From JAUILA01 sp964563925 (GTDB lineage Bacteria > Bacteroidota > Bacteroidia > Cytophagales > Cyclobacteriaceae), in contig CAZLZD010000053.1 in assembly GCA_964563925.1 (NCBI GenBank), positions 1 to 29,185 of the forward strand: DNA of 29,185 nucleotides, written 5' to 3'. The notes below the pieces were generated by a model. That model had not been told where the DNA came from. It did not search any database and saw only the letters and a program-made list of their open reading frames with translations. Position numbers and translations under genes: made by a program. How positions within the stretch are numbered: position 1 is the stretch's first letter; each line of letters starts with the position of its first letter. Positions 1 to 8,420 of the stretch are shown in pieces.

Positions 1-23
1 GAGGAGGTGTGCCGATCCGGTAA

Positions 24-3000
24 TTATTTATCCTCCACATTCACCACATTATCATCCGGTATACGATCGATCATCTTGTTATACGGATCAATACCTGCTT
101 TTACCGGACGTTTATCCACGGTAAAGGTCAGGGTATGCGTACCGGGTCCGAGCCATACCTTTTTCATGAGGAGCGGATTTTTTACCTCCATTCCCATGTT
201 GTTGGTCGTATCCGCGGCAAAGATTCCCACCTCCAGTAAATTCTCATTTTCTCCATGGCGAAGGATTTCACCAAGTCCGTCGTAATATATTTTGTCAGTA
301 TTTACGGTCAGGGTTACCTCGAATTTGCCATCCTTTTCCTCTACAGTCGCTTCCGTTGTCTTATTCTCATACAAAACAATATTCTCAAAGCTGTCTTCGA
401 GGTAGTACTGCATGCTGTCGGGCGTAACGGACCGGATATACCTGTACCAGTCCAGGGACGTGGCATAAGGAGGCTCCGATTTCATCCCGAATTCATTTAT
501 CATCTCCTTAAAGCCCACGTTCAGGCTGTCGTCAGAAATGTAATCCGCCAGCGCGTACAATATGAGTCCGCCTTTCTGATACCAGACGTAGGACTGCGTG
601 TCATTATCAAGCAGGGTTTTTTCGAACTTGCTTTCATTGGCACGCTGCCGGAGATAACTGTCAAGCTCCTCCTTCAGAAATTTCTGCATGGCATCTTCAC
701 CGTAATAATCGCGGGCCACCATCAGGGCGGAATATTCGGCCATTGATTCTGAAATCTGGTTGGAACCGCGGGTGGCACTGGGGGCGATCTGGTGCCCCCA
801 CCACTGGTGAGCCACTTCGTGCGACGTTACCCAGTAAGCCCGGTCAAATTTATTCGGATCGGTATAGTTGGCTGTCCAACCGAAGCTCTCGGAGTAGGGC
901 ACCGTATTCGGAAATGACTGCGCAAAACCTGCATACCGCGGAAATTCCATGATCCGCATCTGGTCGTACTGATAAGGACCATACTGCTCGGAGAAGTAGG
1001 CAATGGAATGCTTTATACTTTTCATGAAGCGGTCCAGGTTATAATCATGGGTCGGGTAATGATAGATCTCAAGCTTGATCTCCCGCCCGTCGGGACCGGT
1101 ATAGGTATCCCGCAGCACCTCGTACTCCGCCGATACAACGTTGAAGAACACCTGCATGGGGGCGTTCATTTCGTACCGGAAATAGCGCCGCCCGTTTTCC
1201 ACCCATTCCTTTTTCAGGTATCCCGGCATAATGGCGATCTGGTCCTCCGAAGTACTTACTGTGCCTTTGAAGTCTGCGTAATAGCCGTCATCGGTAAAAA
1301 GGAACGTGCTGCGTCCTTTTTCATCGGTTTGCTCAGGAAGGGAATAATCCCGCTCAGGAAGCTCATGCTTTTTACGTTCCTGATCGCTGGAGAGTTCACC
1401 TGCCGTTGAGTACCCGAATTCCGGAAATACCGACGCATTAAAGAAGGTGCCGTTATATACCACCTCGCGCTGGGTCCCGCTGTTAGGGAAACCATCATAT
1501 GCCAGGGATACCTCCATGGTGGCCGTGATGGTGTCACCCGGCATCATCGGATTTTTCAGCTTGTAGAAATAAATATTGTACACATCGTCATAGGACAACT
1601 CTTCCAGGTCGCTGCTGCTGAATGAAATCGCATTTAATTTACTGTAGCTGGCTCCCATCGAAAGCATGAGCGAATCGATAGGCGTACCTGAATTATTGAA
1701 CAGTACGAACTCCCCTTTAGCATTGGCTGTTCTCGATTCCGGATAGACATCCACCCAGGTTTCCACCGCGGCAATTTTAGGCGTTGCCATATTGATAAAT
1801 TTACGATAGGTCTTTTCATATTCGACCTGCCGCTCGATCCCTTCATCCCGGGTACGGTATTCGTTCTTTACCGCAGTATTGTCGTAAATCACATACCCCG
1901 ATACGGCAAAGGCAACGAAGGCCAGCACGATACCGACCACAGGCAGGGCCTTAATGCGTTGGGCAGCCAGTTTGAACCTGGATTTAACCGAACTTTCGCT
2001 GCTGCGGTTCCAGAAAAAGTTGCCGAGAATCAGGAGAATGATCCCCATCGACAGCCAGTACAGATTAAACCAGTTCTGGGCCGTCCAGAAATGGCCGAAT
2101 CCATTCATATCTGAAAGCACATACGGCGGACGATAGGAATAGAACACCATATTGAAGTCATACTCGGCAAAATCACGGATACCGAAGAGCAGGATCCAGA
2201 AACCAATCGTCACTACATGTCCGAGGAATTTATTATTCACCAGGATGTGAATAAAGAATGCGAGCATGGTGAGCTGCACATAGTCGGGAAATTCCAGCAG
2301 ATACACATCCTTAAAATACATGTCGAATTTAAAATCAGTGAATCCGGCCAACACCTGGTTGATCACGCCACTGACTATGATGGTCGACGCCAACAGGAAT
2401 GCCACCATGACCAGGGCCAGGAACTTGGCCCCGTAGCTCAGCCAGTTGGGCACGGGAAGGGCGTCGGCGATATTGGAGAATTTCAGGGTTTTATCCCGGT
2501 GTACCGACTCGCCCGTATAAAATATCAGGATAATGAATACGAACAGCCCAAAATTAAAATCCTTCACTTCCAGCATCAGGTAGGTGGTCGGATGGGCCGG
2601 ACGGCTGCTGCCGGCGGCACTGAACCACCCGTCCAGGAAGAGAAAGGCCACTCCCCCCAGGAGCATAGCCAGGAAATAGGGGTCCTTGATAATATTGAAG
2701 AATTCGATACGGGCCATTTTCAGGCACTGTGAAAGATGCGTCCCAAAGGAAAATGACGGTTTGAAGGATGGGACTTTAATAGCTGAAGGAGCAAACTCCT
2801 CTTTCTCCTCCGCTGCTTTCCGGCCTTTTTTTCCGCCCCCTTCAAGCACCCTGGTAAACCGGAAGGAGTACAGGGTCACCAGGAACAGGGCAAGTGCTAC
2901 ACCCAGGTAGATCAGCCGGTTGGCGATAAGTGTGCCGCTTAATGGAAACAGCTGCGTATTCTGTTCTGCGGGCGTCCAGTACTGGGTTTCCGTAGAATAA

Positions 3001-3647
3001 GTCTGTAAGGCAAACGGATCAAACAGGCTGACGATATCCTGATTCTCCAGGTCAGCCACAAAAGTAAGGCTCAGCAAATACCCAATAAACAGGATCACAC
3101 TTCCGGTATAGGTTGCCACCACTTTTCTGGTCATGGCGACCAGGGCAAAAAAGATCGTTCCTGCAAATATGAAATTAGGCCAGGAAAACAGAAGGGTAGG
3201 CTGAATGTAATGCCAGAGTTCAAACGGCCCGAACCTTTCCGCCTCTTCCAGGCCCATAAATGGCCCGAGGGTAAAGCCGAGCATCAGTCCGAACTGCATC
3301 CCCAGGCTGATTAGCAGGAGAATGACAAGCGAGCCAAGGTATCTCCCGATCAGGTACTGTTTTTCAGTTATCGGGTATGAATATAAATATTGAGCGGTAC
3401 TGTGCTCAATATCCCGGTAGACAGGCATACCAAGAACGGCAGAAGACAACAGCATCCCGAAAATGCTTATGATGATCAGCATCTGGGCAATCGAGGCAGG
3501 CGAATTGACCAGGACCTTTTCAGAAGCCGGGGTTGAGCCGTAGATTGCCGTGAGAAATCCAAACAGGAACAAGACACCGAAATAGGCCCATGTGGCCGGG
3601 CGCTTAATACGGTACCTGATTTCGAATTGAAATATTTTTTTTATCAT
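24..3647 (-). CDS. ABC-2 type permease fused to M1-family metallopeptidase
   Basis: Very large membrane protein, about 1207 residues from the ATG at 3647. It has two ABC-2-like bundles of membrane helices (about residues 20-265 and 310-550) joined by a charged linker (GGGKKGRK). One more helix lies near 570-590, and the rest (about 600-1207) is a non-membrane M1-type peptidase domain, probably periplasmic. The zinc motif HEVAHQWWGH begins at residue 943, and the likely third ligand is the Glu of SESMAEY at 967. The spacing is one residue longer than the classical HEXXH-x18-E, and no GxMEN exopeptidase motif is seen; FAQSFPNT lies in the corresponding area. Permease/M1 fusions are a recognised family in Bacteroidota. 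An in-frame TTG at 3656 directly abuts the stop of the upstream ATPase gene, but the ATG at 3647 is the likelier start. It probably pairs with that ATPase; the transported substrate is unknown. Confidence 0.88.
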   Translation of the reverse strand: MIKKIFQFEIRYRIKRPATWAYFGVLFLFGFLTAIYGSTPASEKVLVNSPASIAQMLIIISIFGMLLSSAVLGMPVYRDIEHSTAQYLYSYPITEKQYLIGRYLGSLVILLLISLGMQFGLMLGFTLGPFMGLEEAERFGPFELWHYIQPTLLFSWPNFIFAGTIFFALVAMTRKVVATYTGSVILFIGYLLSLTFVADLENQDIVSLFDPFALQTYSTETQYWTPAEQNTQLFPLSGTLIANRLIYLGVALALFLVTLYSFRFTRVLEGGGKKGRKAAEEKEEFAPSAIKVPSFKPSFSFGTHLSQCLKMARIEFFNIIKDPYFLAMLLGGVAFLFLDGWFSAAGSSRPAHPTTYLMLEVKDFNFGLFVFIILIFYTGESVHRDKTLKFSNIADALPVPNWLSYGAKFLALVMVAFLLASTIIVSGVINQVLAGFTDFKFDMYFKDVYLLEFPDYVQLTMLAFFIHILVNNKFLGHVVTIGFWILLFGIRDFAEYDFNMVFYSYRPPYVLSDMNGFGHFWTAQNWFNLYWLSMGIILLILGNFFWNRSSESSVKSRFKLAAQRIKALPVVGIVLAFVAFAVSGYVIYDNTAVKNEYRTRDEGIERQVEYEKTYRKFINMATPKIAAVETWVDVYPESRTANAKGEFVLFNNSGTPIDSLMLSMGASYSKLNAISFSSSDLEELSYDDVYNIYFYKLKNPMMPGDTITATMEVSLAYDGFPNSGTQREVVYNGTFFNASVFPEFGYSTAGELSSDQERKKHELPERDYSLPEQTDEKGRSTFLFTDDGYYADFKGTVSTSEDQIAIMPGYLKKEWVENGRRYFRYEMNAPMQVFFNVVSAEYEVLRDTYTGPDGREIKLEIYHYPTHDYNLDRFMKSIKHSIAYFSEQYGPYQYDQMRIMEFPRYAGFAQSFPNTVPYSESFGWTANYTDPNKFDRAYWVTSHEVAHQWWGHQIAPSATRGSNQISESMAEYSALMVARDYYGEDAMQKFLKEELDSYLRQRANESKFEKTLLDNDTQSYVWYQKGGLILYALADYISDDSLNVGFKEMINEFGMKSEPPYATSLDWYRYIRSVTPDSMQYYLEDSFENIVLYENKTTEATVEEKDGKFEVTLTVNTDKIYYDGLGEILRHGENENLLEVGIFAADTTNNMGMEVKNPLLMKKVWLGPGTHTLTFTVDKRPVKAGIDPYNKMIDRIPDDNVVNVEDK

Positions 3648-3656
3648 GACCGGCAA

Positions 3657-4544
3657 TTAATGAAGTACAACATTGGTTTTCTCCGCGATGCGGGCGAAAT
3701 ACACATCCTCAAGGTCTGACTCTGCCCGTTCGAAGGAAGAATCCGGCTCAAATTCAGAGACCACGTGAATTTGTGTTTTGCCTGATTTGAGTTGTGTGTT
3801 AATGACGTTATATTTTGCCTGATAGTCCGCCAGTTCGTTTTTCTCGATGGTTTTGACCCAGATCATCCCGTCGAGTTCTGCCACCAGCTGAGCCGGGTGA
3901 CCCTGGGAGATCACCTCACCCTGGCAGATGATGGCCATATCATTGCAAAGGTGAGTGACATCCTCCACGATGTGGGTGGAGAGGATCACAATGGTATTCT
4001 CCCCGATCTCACTGAGAAGATTATGAAAGCGGTTGCGTTCGGTCGGGTCCAGTCCGGCCGTGGGCTCATCCACAATGATCACCTGCGGCTGACCAAGCAG
4101 TGCCTGGGCAATGCCAAAGCGTTGTTTCATCCCGCCTGAATAGGTTCCCAGGTTTTTCTTCCGCACGTCATAGAGGTTAACTTTCTGCAGGAGTGCCGCC
4201 ACGGTTTCTGCCCGCTCCTTTTTATGATTGAGCCCCTTGAGGGAGGCGATATGGTCAAGCATGGTCTCGGCGGTCACTTTCGGATAGACGCCAAATTCCT
4301 GGGGCAGGTAGCCCAGCACTTTCCTCATTTCCTCTTTCTGGCGAAGCACATCCATGTCCCCGAGCCTGATGGATCCGGAATCAGCTTCCTGTAGCGTGGC
4401 GATGGTTCGCATCAGCGTGGATTTACCGGCGCCATTCGGACCGAGCAGTCCGAACATTCCCTGTGGAATGGTCAGGGAAATATTATTCAGGGCCTGGACC
4501 CCGTTTCCATAGGTCTTATTAAGATTTTCAATAACAAGCTTCAT
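3657..4544 (-). CDS. ABC transporter ATP-binding protein
   Basis: ABC ATPase of 295 residues. Walker A is GPNGAGKST (about 35-43), the Q-loop is PQEFG (81-85), the signature is SGGMKQR (136-142), Walker B is VIIVDEP (155-161), the D-loop is GLD, and the switch histidine is in STHIVED (H191). The YSGGMKQR signature and CcmA/NatA-like layout are typical of ABC-2 export systems. It is the first gene of a two-gene unit, with the permease/M1 fusion starting about 10 nt after its stop, so the two should form one transporter. It would power conformational change from the cytoplasmic face. A TATCTTGG box 37 nt before the ATG is a promoter candidate. The substrate cannot be read from the sequence. Confidence 0.93.
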   Translation of the reverse strand: MKLVIENLNKTYGNGVQALNNISLTIPQGMFGLLGPNGAGKSTLMRTIATLQEADSGSIRLGDMDVLRQKEEMRKVLGYLPQEFGVYPKVTAETMLDHIASLKGLNHKKERAETVAALLQKVNLYDVRKKNLGTYSGGMKQRFGIAQALLGQPQVIIVDEPTAGLDPTERNRFHNLLSEIGENTIVILSTHIVEDVTHLCNDMAIICQGEVISQGHPAQLVAELDGMIWVKTIEKNELADYQAKYNVINTQLKSGKTQIHVVSEFEPDSSFERAESDLEDVYFARIAEKTNVVLH

Positions 4545-4580
4545 ACGTGTTGTTTTGGTTTGGATGGATTTTTCAGATTC

Positions 4581-4588
4581 CCAAGATA
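4581..4588 (-). promoter_or_regulatory. Candidate -7 box (TATCTTGG) for the ABC operon
   Basis: On the minus strand TATCTTGG lies 37 nt upstream of the ATPase ATG. It resembles the Bacteroidota -7 consensus TAnnTTTG, and near-identical TATCTT boxes precede three other genes in this window. No clear TTTG/TTG -33 element is seen at the expected spacing, so the call rests on recurrence and position only. Confidence 0.35.
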
Positions 4589-4717
4589 GCGTAAAATTTT
4601 AAGGTATGTGAGTCGCTGACTACGTGCATATTACCGGTGATCCGGGAGAATGACCGGTGATATGTACAGCATACAGGGAGAGCATACCATGTGAGACCGG
4701 GCAGGGAGAATGAGGGG

Positions 4718-4782
4718 CACTTCTGACGATCCTTTATGACACTTCTGATGATCCTTTAAATTCCACTTCTGACGATCCTTTA
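4718..4782. repeat. Three tandem 19-nt direct repeats
   Basis: CACTTCTGAYGATCCTTTA occurs at 4718-4736, 4740-4758 and 4764-4782. Copies 1 and 3 are identical and copy 2 differs at one base (C to T). The start-to-start periods are 22 and 24 nt, close to two helical turns. The array lies between the prephenate dehydrogenase stop and the ABC operon start. Read on the minus strand, each unit contains AAAGGATCGTCA, close to AAAGATCGTCAT at the head of the palindromic repeats near 26408 and 29109. It could be a multi-site operator, the leftover end of an insertion sequence, or a decayed relative of the dispersed repeat. Confidence 0.8.
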
Positions 4783-4800
4783 GTTGCACCTGTGAACAGG

Positions 4801-5652
4801 TCACGAATCCCTTTTCAGCACCCTTCTTATCTCATTTGCCTTGGTCATCATCTCCCTCATACCCTGGGCATCTCCTGCGTCAAGACGTTCCTTGAATTCC
4901 TGCAGATGGGCAATATATTCTCCGAGTGCACGGGAAACATGGGCCTGATTCTGCTCAAAGATGGGTGTCCACATGTCAGGGGAACTCATGGCAAGCCTCA
5001 CGGTCGACTGGAATCCGCTGCCTGCCATATTAAAGATGCTTCGTTCGTCCTGTTCGATGTCCAGCACCGTCTGGCCAAGCATAAACGAGGAAATATGGGA
5101 AAGGTGGGAGACGTAGGCAATATGCCGGTCATGCGCTTCTGATTCCATAAAAATCGTCTTCATCTCCAATGCCCGGAACATGGATGCGGCCACATCAATG
5201 GCATGAAGGCCGGTATCGCGCCGGTCGCAAATGATATTTACCTTGTCCCGGTACAGTCCGGAAAAGGCGGCAGACGGACCGGTATTTTCTGTTCCCGCAA
5301 TGGGATGAGCGGCCACATATTGTCCGCGGCGAGGGTGATCTTTGACTTCCTGGCAGATTCCCAGTTTCGTGGATCCGAAATCGATCACGACCTGTTCGTC
5401 GTTCAGCTGATCAAGGATTCCGGGAAGCAACTGCCGTATGGCCTTCACGGGTATGGCGAGGAGGATGAGGTCGGACTGCGACACCGCCTTATCCAGGTCG
5501 CATGCTTCGTCTATCCATTTATAGGCCTGTGCGCTGCTTAGGTGCTTGGCATTGGTATCCACCCCATAGCAAAAGGACAGCCATCCGCACTTTTTTAAAT
5601 CGATCGCCATGGACCCGCCAATCAGGCCGCATCCTACTATTGCTGCTTTCAT
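4801..5652 (-). CDS. tyrA: Prephenate dehydrogenase
   Basis: Protein of 283 residues with an N-terminal dinucleotide-binding fold. The glycine-rich loop is GCGLIGGS (7-14) and an acidic residue after strand 2 (VDTN, D32) suggests NAD rather than NADP. The AAHPIAGTE motif holds the catalytic-type histidine (H116) of the prephenate dehydrogenase family. This enzyme oxidatively decarboxylates prephenate to 4-hydroxyphenylpyruvate on the tyrosine branch. The length fits a monofunctional enzyme with no chorismate mutase or ACT domain. Its ATG overlaps the aminotransferase stop by 4 nt (ATGA), so translation is probably coupled. The partner aminotransferase could convert the product to tyrosine. 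Prephenate dehydratase and DAHP synthase genes, often beside it in Bacteroidota, are not here. Confidence 0.9.
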   Translation of the reverse strand: MKAAIVGCGLIGGSMAIDLKKCGWLSFCYGVDTNAKHLSSAQAYKWIDEACDLDKAVSQSDLILLAIPVKAIRQLLPGILDQLNDEQVVIDFGSTKLGICQEVKDHPRRGQYVAAHPIAGTENTGPSAAFSGLYRDKVNIICDRRDTGLHAIDVAASMFRALEMKTIFMESEAHDRHIAYVSHLSHISSFMLGQTVLDIEQDERSIFNMAGSGFQSTVRLAMSSPDMWTPIFEQNQAHVSRALGEYIAHLQEFKERLDAGDAQGMREMMTKANEIRRVLKRDS

Positions 5653-6827
5653 TTTTTTCGTAGTTTATTCTGAGCTTTATCAATTCTTTCTGCCGCTTCT
5701 TCGAGGAGATGATCTGATGAGCACAGGGATATGCGTACATAGCGATTCCCCTGTGAACCGAAGATATGCCCTGGGGTGATGAACACTCCGGCCTTCTCCA
5801 GGATCCGATCAACCCATTTTTCGGTATCATCCACACGATCGGGTACTCTTGCCCAGGTAAACATTCCTCCCTGTCCGTCTTCATAGGTGCAGTCCAGGAT
5901 ATCAAAAATCCTGTTCGCTGCCTTACGCCGGTGCTGATACACCCCCAGGTTTTTTTCATACCAGGAGTCGGACAGGCTGAGGGCCCGGATCGCGGCACGC
6001 TGGACGGGCAGAAACATGCCTGAGTCCATATTGCTTTTTACCCGGAGAATCATCTGCAGGTACTCCTGTTCACCGGCCACCCAGCCCACACGCCATCCGG
6101 CCATATTATGCGATTTACTCATGGAATTCAACTCCAGGGCCACTTCACGGGCACCCGGAACCTGGAAAATACTGAGCGGACTGCCTTCATAAAGCATGGC
6201 ATAGGGATTATCATTAACGACGAGAAACTGATGTTTAGCTGCGAGTTCTACCAACCTGCTCATCATTTCGAGGCTTCCCCTGGCCCCTGTGGGCATGTTG
6301 GGATAATTAACCCACATAATCTTAACTTCATCCAGGGGAAGTTGCTCCAGGGTGGCAAAATTTATCTCCCAGTGGTTATGTTCGTCCAGCTCGTAGGGTA
6401 AAATAGCTGCACTGGTGAGCCGTGCGACTGACGAATAGGTTGGATAGCCCGGATTTGGGATCAAGACCTTGTCGCCCGGATCCAGGAAGGCCATTGATAT
6501 ATGCATGATCCCCTCCTTGGAGCCCATGAGTGGAAGGATTTCCCGGTTTGGGTCAAGGGCCACTGAAAAACGGGCAGAAAGATATCCGGCGATGGCATCG
6601 CGTAATTCCGGGATACCCGTGTAGGGCTGATATCCATGGGAGCCGCCATGATGGGCATGTCTTTCCAGGGATTTCACCACCTCGCGGTCGGGATCCAAAT
6701 CAGGACTCCCAATACCAAGATTTATGATGTCTTTCCCTTGCTGTCTTAATGCGGCAATTTCCTTGAGCTTCCTGGAGAAATAGTATTCTGTCACCGAATG
6801 CAGGCGGTGCGCTTCCTGAATAATCAT
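5649..6827 (-). CDS. Class I/II PLP aminotransferase, probably aromatic
   Basis: Fold-type I aminotransferase of 392 residues. The PLP-binding lysine is in SMSKSH (K238), the cofactor aspartate is in NDNPYA (D206), the NYPNMPTGA segment matches the family NPTG region, and a C-terminal RYVRISLC segment carries the likely substrate-carboxylate arginine. The 4-nt overlap with prephenate dehydrogenase argues for a role in tyrosine and/or phenylalanine formation from the 2-oxo acids. The family alone would also allow aspartate, alanine or LL-diaminopimelate specificity. Cytosolic, no signal peptide. It is first in the operon, and its promoter should lie in the 210-nt interval shared with the divergent nqrF. 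Confidence 0.87.
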   Translation of the reverse strand: MIIQEAHRLHSVTEYYFSRKLKEIAALRQQGKDIINLGIGSPDLDPDREVVKSLERHAHHGGSHGYQPYTGIPELRDAIAGYLSARFSVALDPNREILPLMGSKEGIMHISMAFLDPGDKVLIPNPGYPTYSSVARLTSAAILPYELDEHNHWEINFATLEQLPLDEVKIMWVNYPNMPTGARGSLEMMSRLVELAAKHQFLVVNDNPYAMLYEGSPLSIFQVPGAREVALELNSMSKSHNMAGWRVGWVAGEQEYLQMILRVKSNMDSGMFLPVQRAAIRALSLSDSWYEKNLGVYQHRRKAANRIFDILDCTYEDGQGGMFTWARVPDRVDDTEKWVDRILEKAGVFITPGHIFGSQGNRYVRISLCSSDHLLEEAAERIDKAQNKLRKK

Positions 6828-6986
6828 GAACTAAAATTAGCAGAAATTTCAGAAGAGGAGGGGAAATACTCCACGATATTCTCCCGGTACGGCCGCTGGC
6901 TGCCTGAGACCCGTCCTAAACCGGCTGCCGGGAACGAAATAATCCATTTTTCTATTATATCCTTATAGAATTAAACATTTGATAAA

Positions 6987-6994
6987 TATATTTG
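6987..6994 (+). promoter_or_regulatory. Candidate -7 box (TATATTTG) for nqrF
   Basis: TATATTTG is an exact match to the Bacteroidota -7 consensus TAnnTTTG, in an AT-rich stretch 44 nt upstream of the nqrF ATG. No convincing TTTG or TTG -33 element is visible about 19-21 nt further upstream. Confidence 0.42.
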
Positions 6995-7037
6995 TAGTCC
7001 TTTTGCAAGAGGTATTTTTAAGATAACAAAACGATAA

Positions 7038-8339
7038 ATGAGTACAATCATTTTAACCGCCATTGTAGCGTTTACACTGATCATCCTGCTACTGGTATTT
7101 ATACTTCTTTTCGCGCAATCCAAGCTGGTCCAGTCGGGACCCGTAAAGATCTTCGTCAACGGTGATGAAAAGAATCCCATTGTGACATCTGCGGGCTCAA
7201 CCCTTCTGTCCACCTTGTCGTCAGAAAAGATATTTCTTCCGTCTGCCTGTGGTGGCGGGGGAACCTGTGCCATGTGCAAGTGTGTGGTGGAAGAAGGCGG
7301 AGGTGAAGTACTGCCTACCGAAGTAGGCCACCTGAGCCGGTCTGAACAGAAGGAGAATGTACGCCTGAGCTGCCAGGTGAAGGTGAAACAGGATATGCAT
7401 ATCCGCATTCCCGAGGAGATCTTCGGAATTAAGAAGTGGGATTGCGAGGTGGTATCCAACTACAACGTTTCCACGTTTATCAAGGAATTTGTAATGAAGC
7501 TTCCCGAGGGAGAAAGCCTTGAATTCGAGGCCGGGGGTTATATCCAGATCGACGTACCTCCCATCGAAGTAAAGTTTTCTGAAATGGAAATTGCTCCCAA
7601 ACCTGAGCTGGGGCACCCTGATGACGTATTTCAGTCGGATTGGGATAAATTCGGATTGTGGGACCTGGTCATGAAGAATGACGAACCTATTTTCCGCGCC
7701 TACTCCATGGCCAACCACCCGGCAGAAGGAAATATTGTCATGCTCAATATCCGGATTGCCACTCCGCCGTGGGATCGCGATGCAGGCAAGTGGATGGATG
7801 TGAATCCAGGAATTTGTTCGTCTTACGTATTCTCCAGAAAACCTGGTGACAAGGTGACGATATCCGGTCCTTACGGAGAATTCGCCATCAACTACACAGA
7901 CCGCGAAATGATTTACATCGGCGGAGGAGCAGGAATGGCGCCACTGAGGGCACAAATCTTCCACCTTTTCCATACGCTCAAAACAGACCGTAAAGTATCG
8001 TACTGGTATGGCGGACGATCGAAGAAGGAACTTTTCTATGTAAACCACTTCCGCAAGATTGAAGAGGAATTTCCTAATTTCAATTTTTACATAGCCCTTT
8101 CCGAGCCGTTGGAAGAGGATAAGTGGAAGGAGAAAAAGGAACTGGATGACAAGGGCGATGGCTACCTGGGCTTTATTCACCAGGCGCTTTACGACAATTA
8201 CCTTGGCAATCATCCTGAACCGGATGAAGTGGAATATTACCTGTGCGGACCTCCACTAATGAACGCGGCGGTACTTAAGATGCTCGATGACATGGGCATT
8301 CCGCCGGAAAACATCCGCTTCGACGACTTCGGAGGATAA
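7038..8339 (+). CDS. nqrF: Na+-translocating NADH:quinone reductase subunit F
   Basis: Protein of 433 residues with the NqrF layout. There is an N-terminal membrane helix (about 3-26), then a 2Fe-2S ferredoxin-like domain with cysteines C71, C77, C80 and C112 in CGGGGTCAMC...C. A ferredoxin-reductase-like FAD domain (RAYSMANHP) and an NADH domain (IGGGAGMAPLR, WYGGRSKKELFY, CGPPLMNAAV) follow. NqrF takes electrons from NADH and passes them via FAD and 2Fe-2S into the sodium-pumping Nqr complex at the inner membrane. No nqrA-E gene adjoins it: the upstream gene is divergent and the downstream gene is convergent. It is therefore a single-gene unit here, closed by a strong terminator. An Nqr-like oxidoreductase paralogue cannot be excluded. 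Confidence 0.92.
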   Translation: MSTIILTAIVAFTLIILLLVFILLFAQSKLVQSGPVKIFVNGDEKNPIVTSAGSTLLSTLSSEKIFLPSACGGGGTCAMCKCVVEEGGGEVLPTEVGHLSRSEQKENVRLSCQVKVKQDMHIRIPEEIFGIKKWDCEVVSNYNVSTFIKEFVMKLPEGESLEFEAGGYIQIDVPPIEVKFSEMEIAPKPELGHPDDVFQSDWDKFGLWDLVMKNDEPIFRAYSMANHPAEGNIVMLNIRIATPPWDRDAGKWMDVNPGICSSYVFSRKPGDKVTISGPYGEFAINYTDREMIYIGGGAGMAPLRAQIFHLFHTLKTDRKVSYWYGGRSKKELFYVNHFRKIEEEFPNFNFYIALSEPLEEDKWKEKKELDDKGDGYLGFIHQALYDNYLGNHPEPDEVEYYLCGPPLMNAAVLKMLDDMGIPPENIRFDDFGG

Positions 8340-8361
8340 CATTGAATTAAGCGTAAGAAAG

Positions 8362-8392
8362 AAAACCGCAGTGAAAACGCTGCGGTTTTTTT
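8362..8392 (+). terminator. Rho-independent terminator after nqrF
   Basis: Perfect 10-bp stem AAAACCGCAG / CTGCGGTTTT with an 8-nt loop, running into a seven-T tail. It starts 23 nt after the nqrF stop. The A-rich left arm gives a shorter T-run on the minus strand, so it may also work for the convergent response-regulator gene ending at 8421. Confidence 0.9.
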
Positions 8393-8420
8393 GTTATCCC
8401 ATTGCGCGCAACAAAACGTG

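Noticed and set aside
3648..3656. TTG start for the permease/M1 fusion
   Set aside because: It directly abuts the upstream stop, and an ATG nine bases on gives a normal N-terminus (MIKKIFQFE).
4718..4782. CRISPR array
   Set aside because: Only three 19-nt repeats with 3- and 5-nt spacers and no cas genes.
7221..8213. 330-residue open frame on the minus strand opposite nqrF
   Set aside because: It has no recognisable domain and lies wholly antisense to a clear nqrF with all cofactor motifs.
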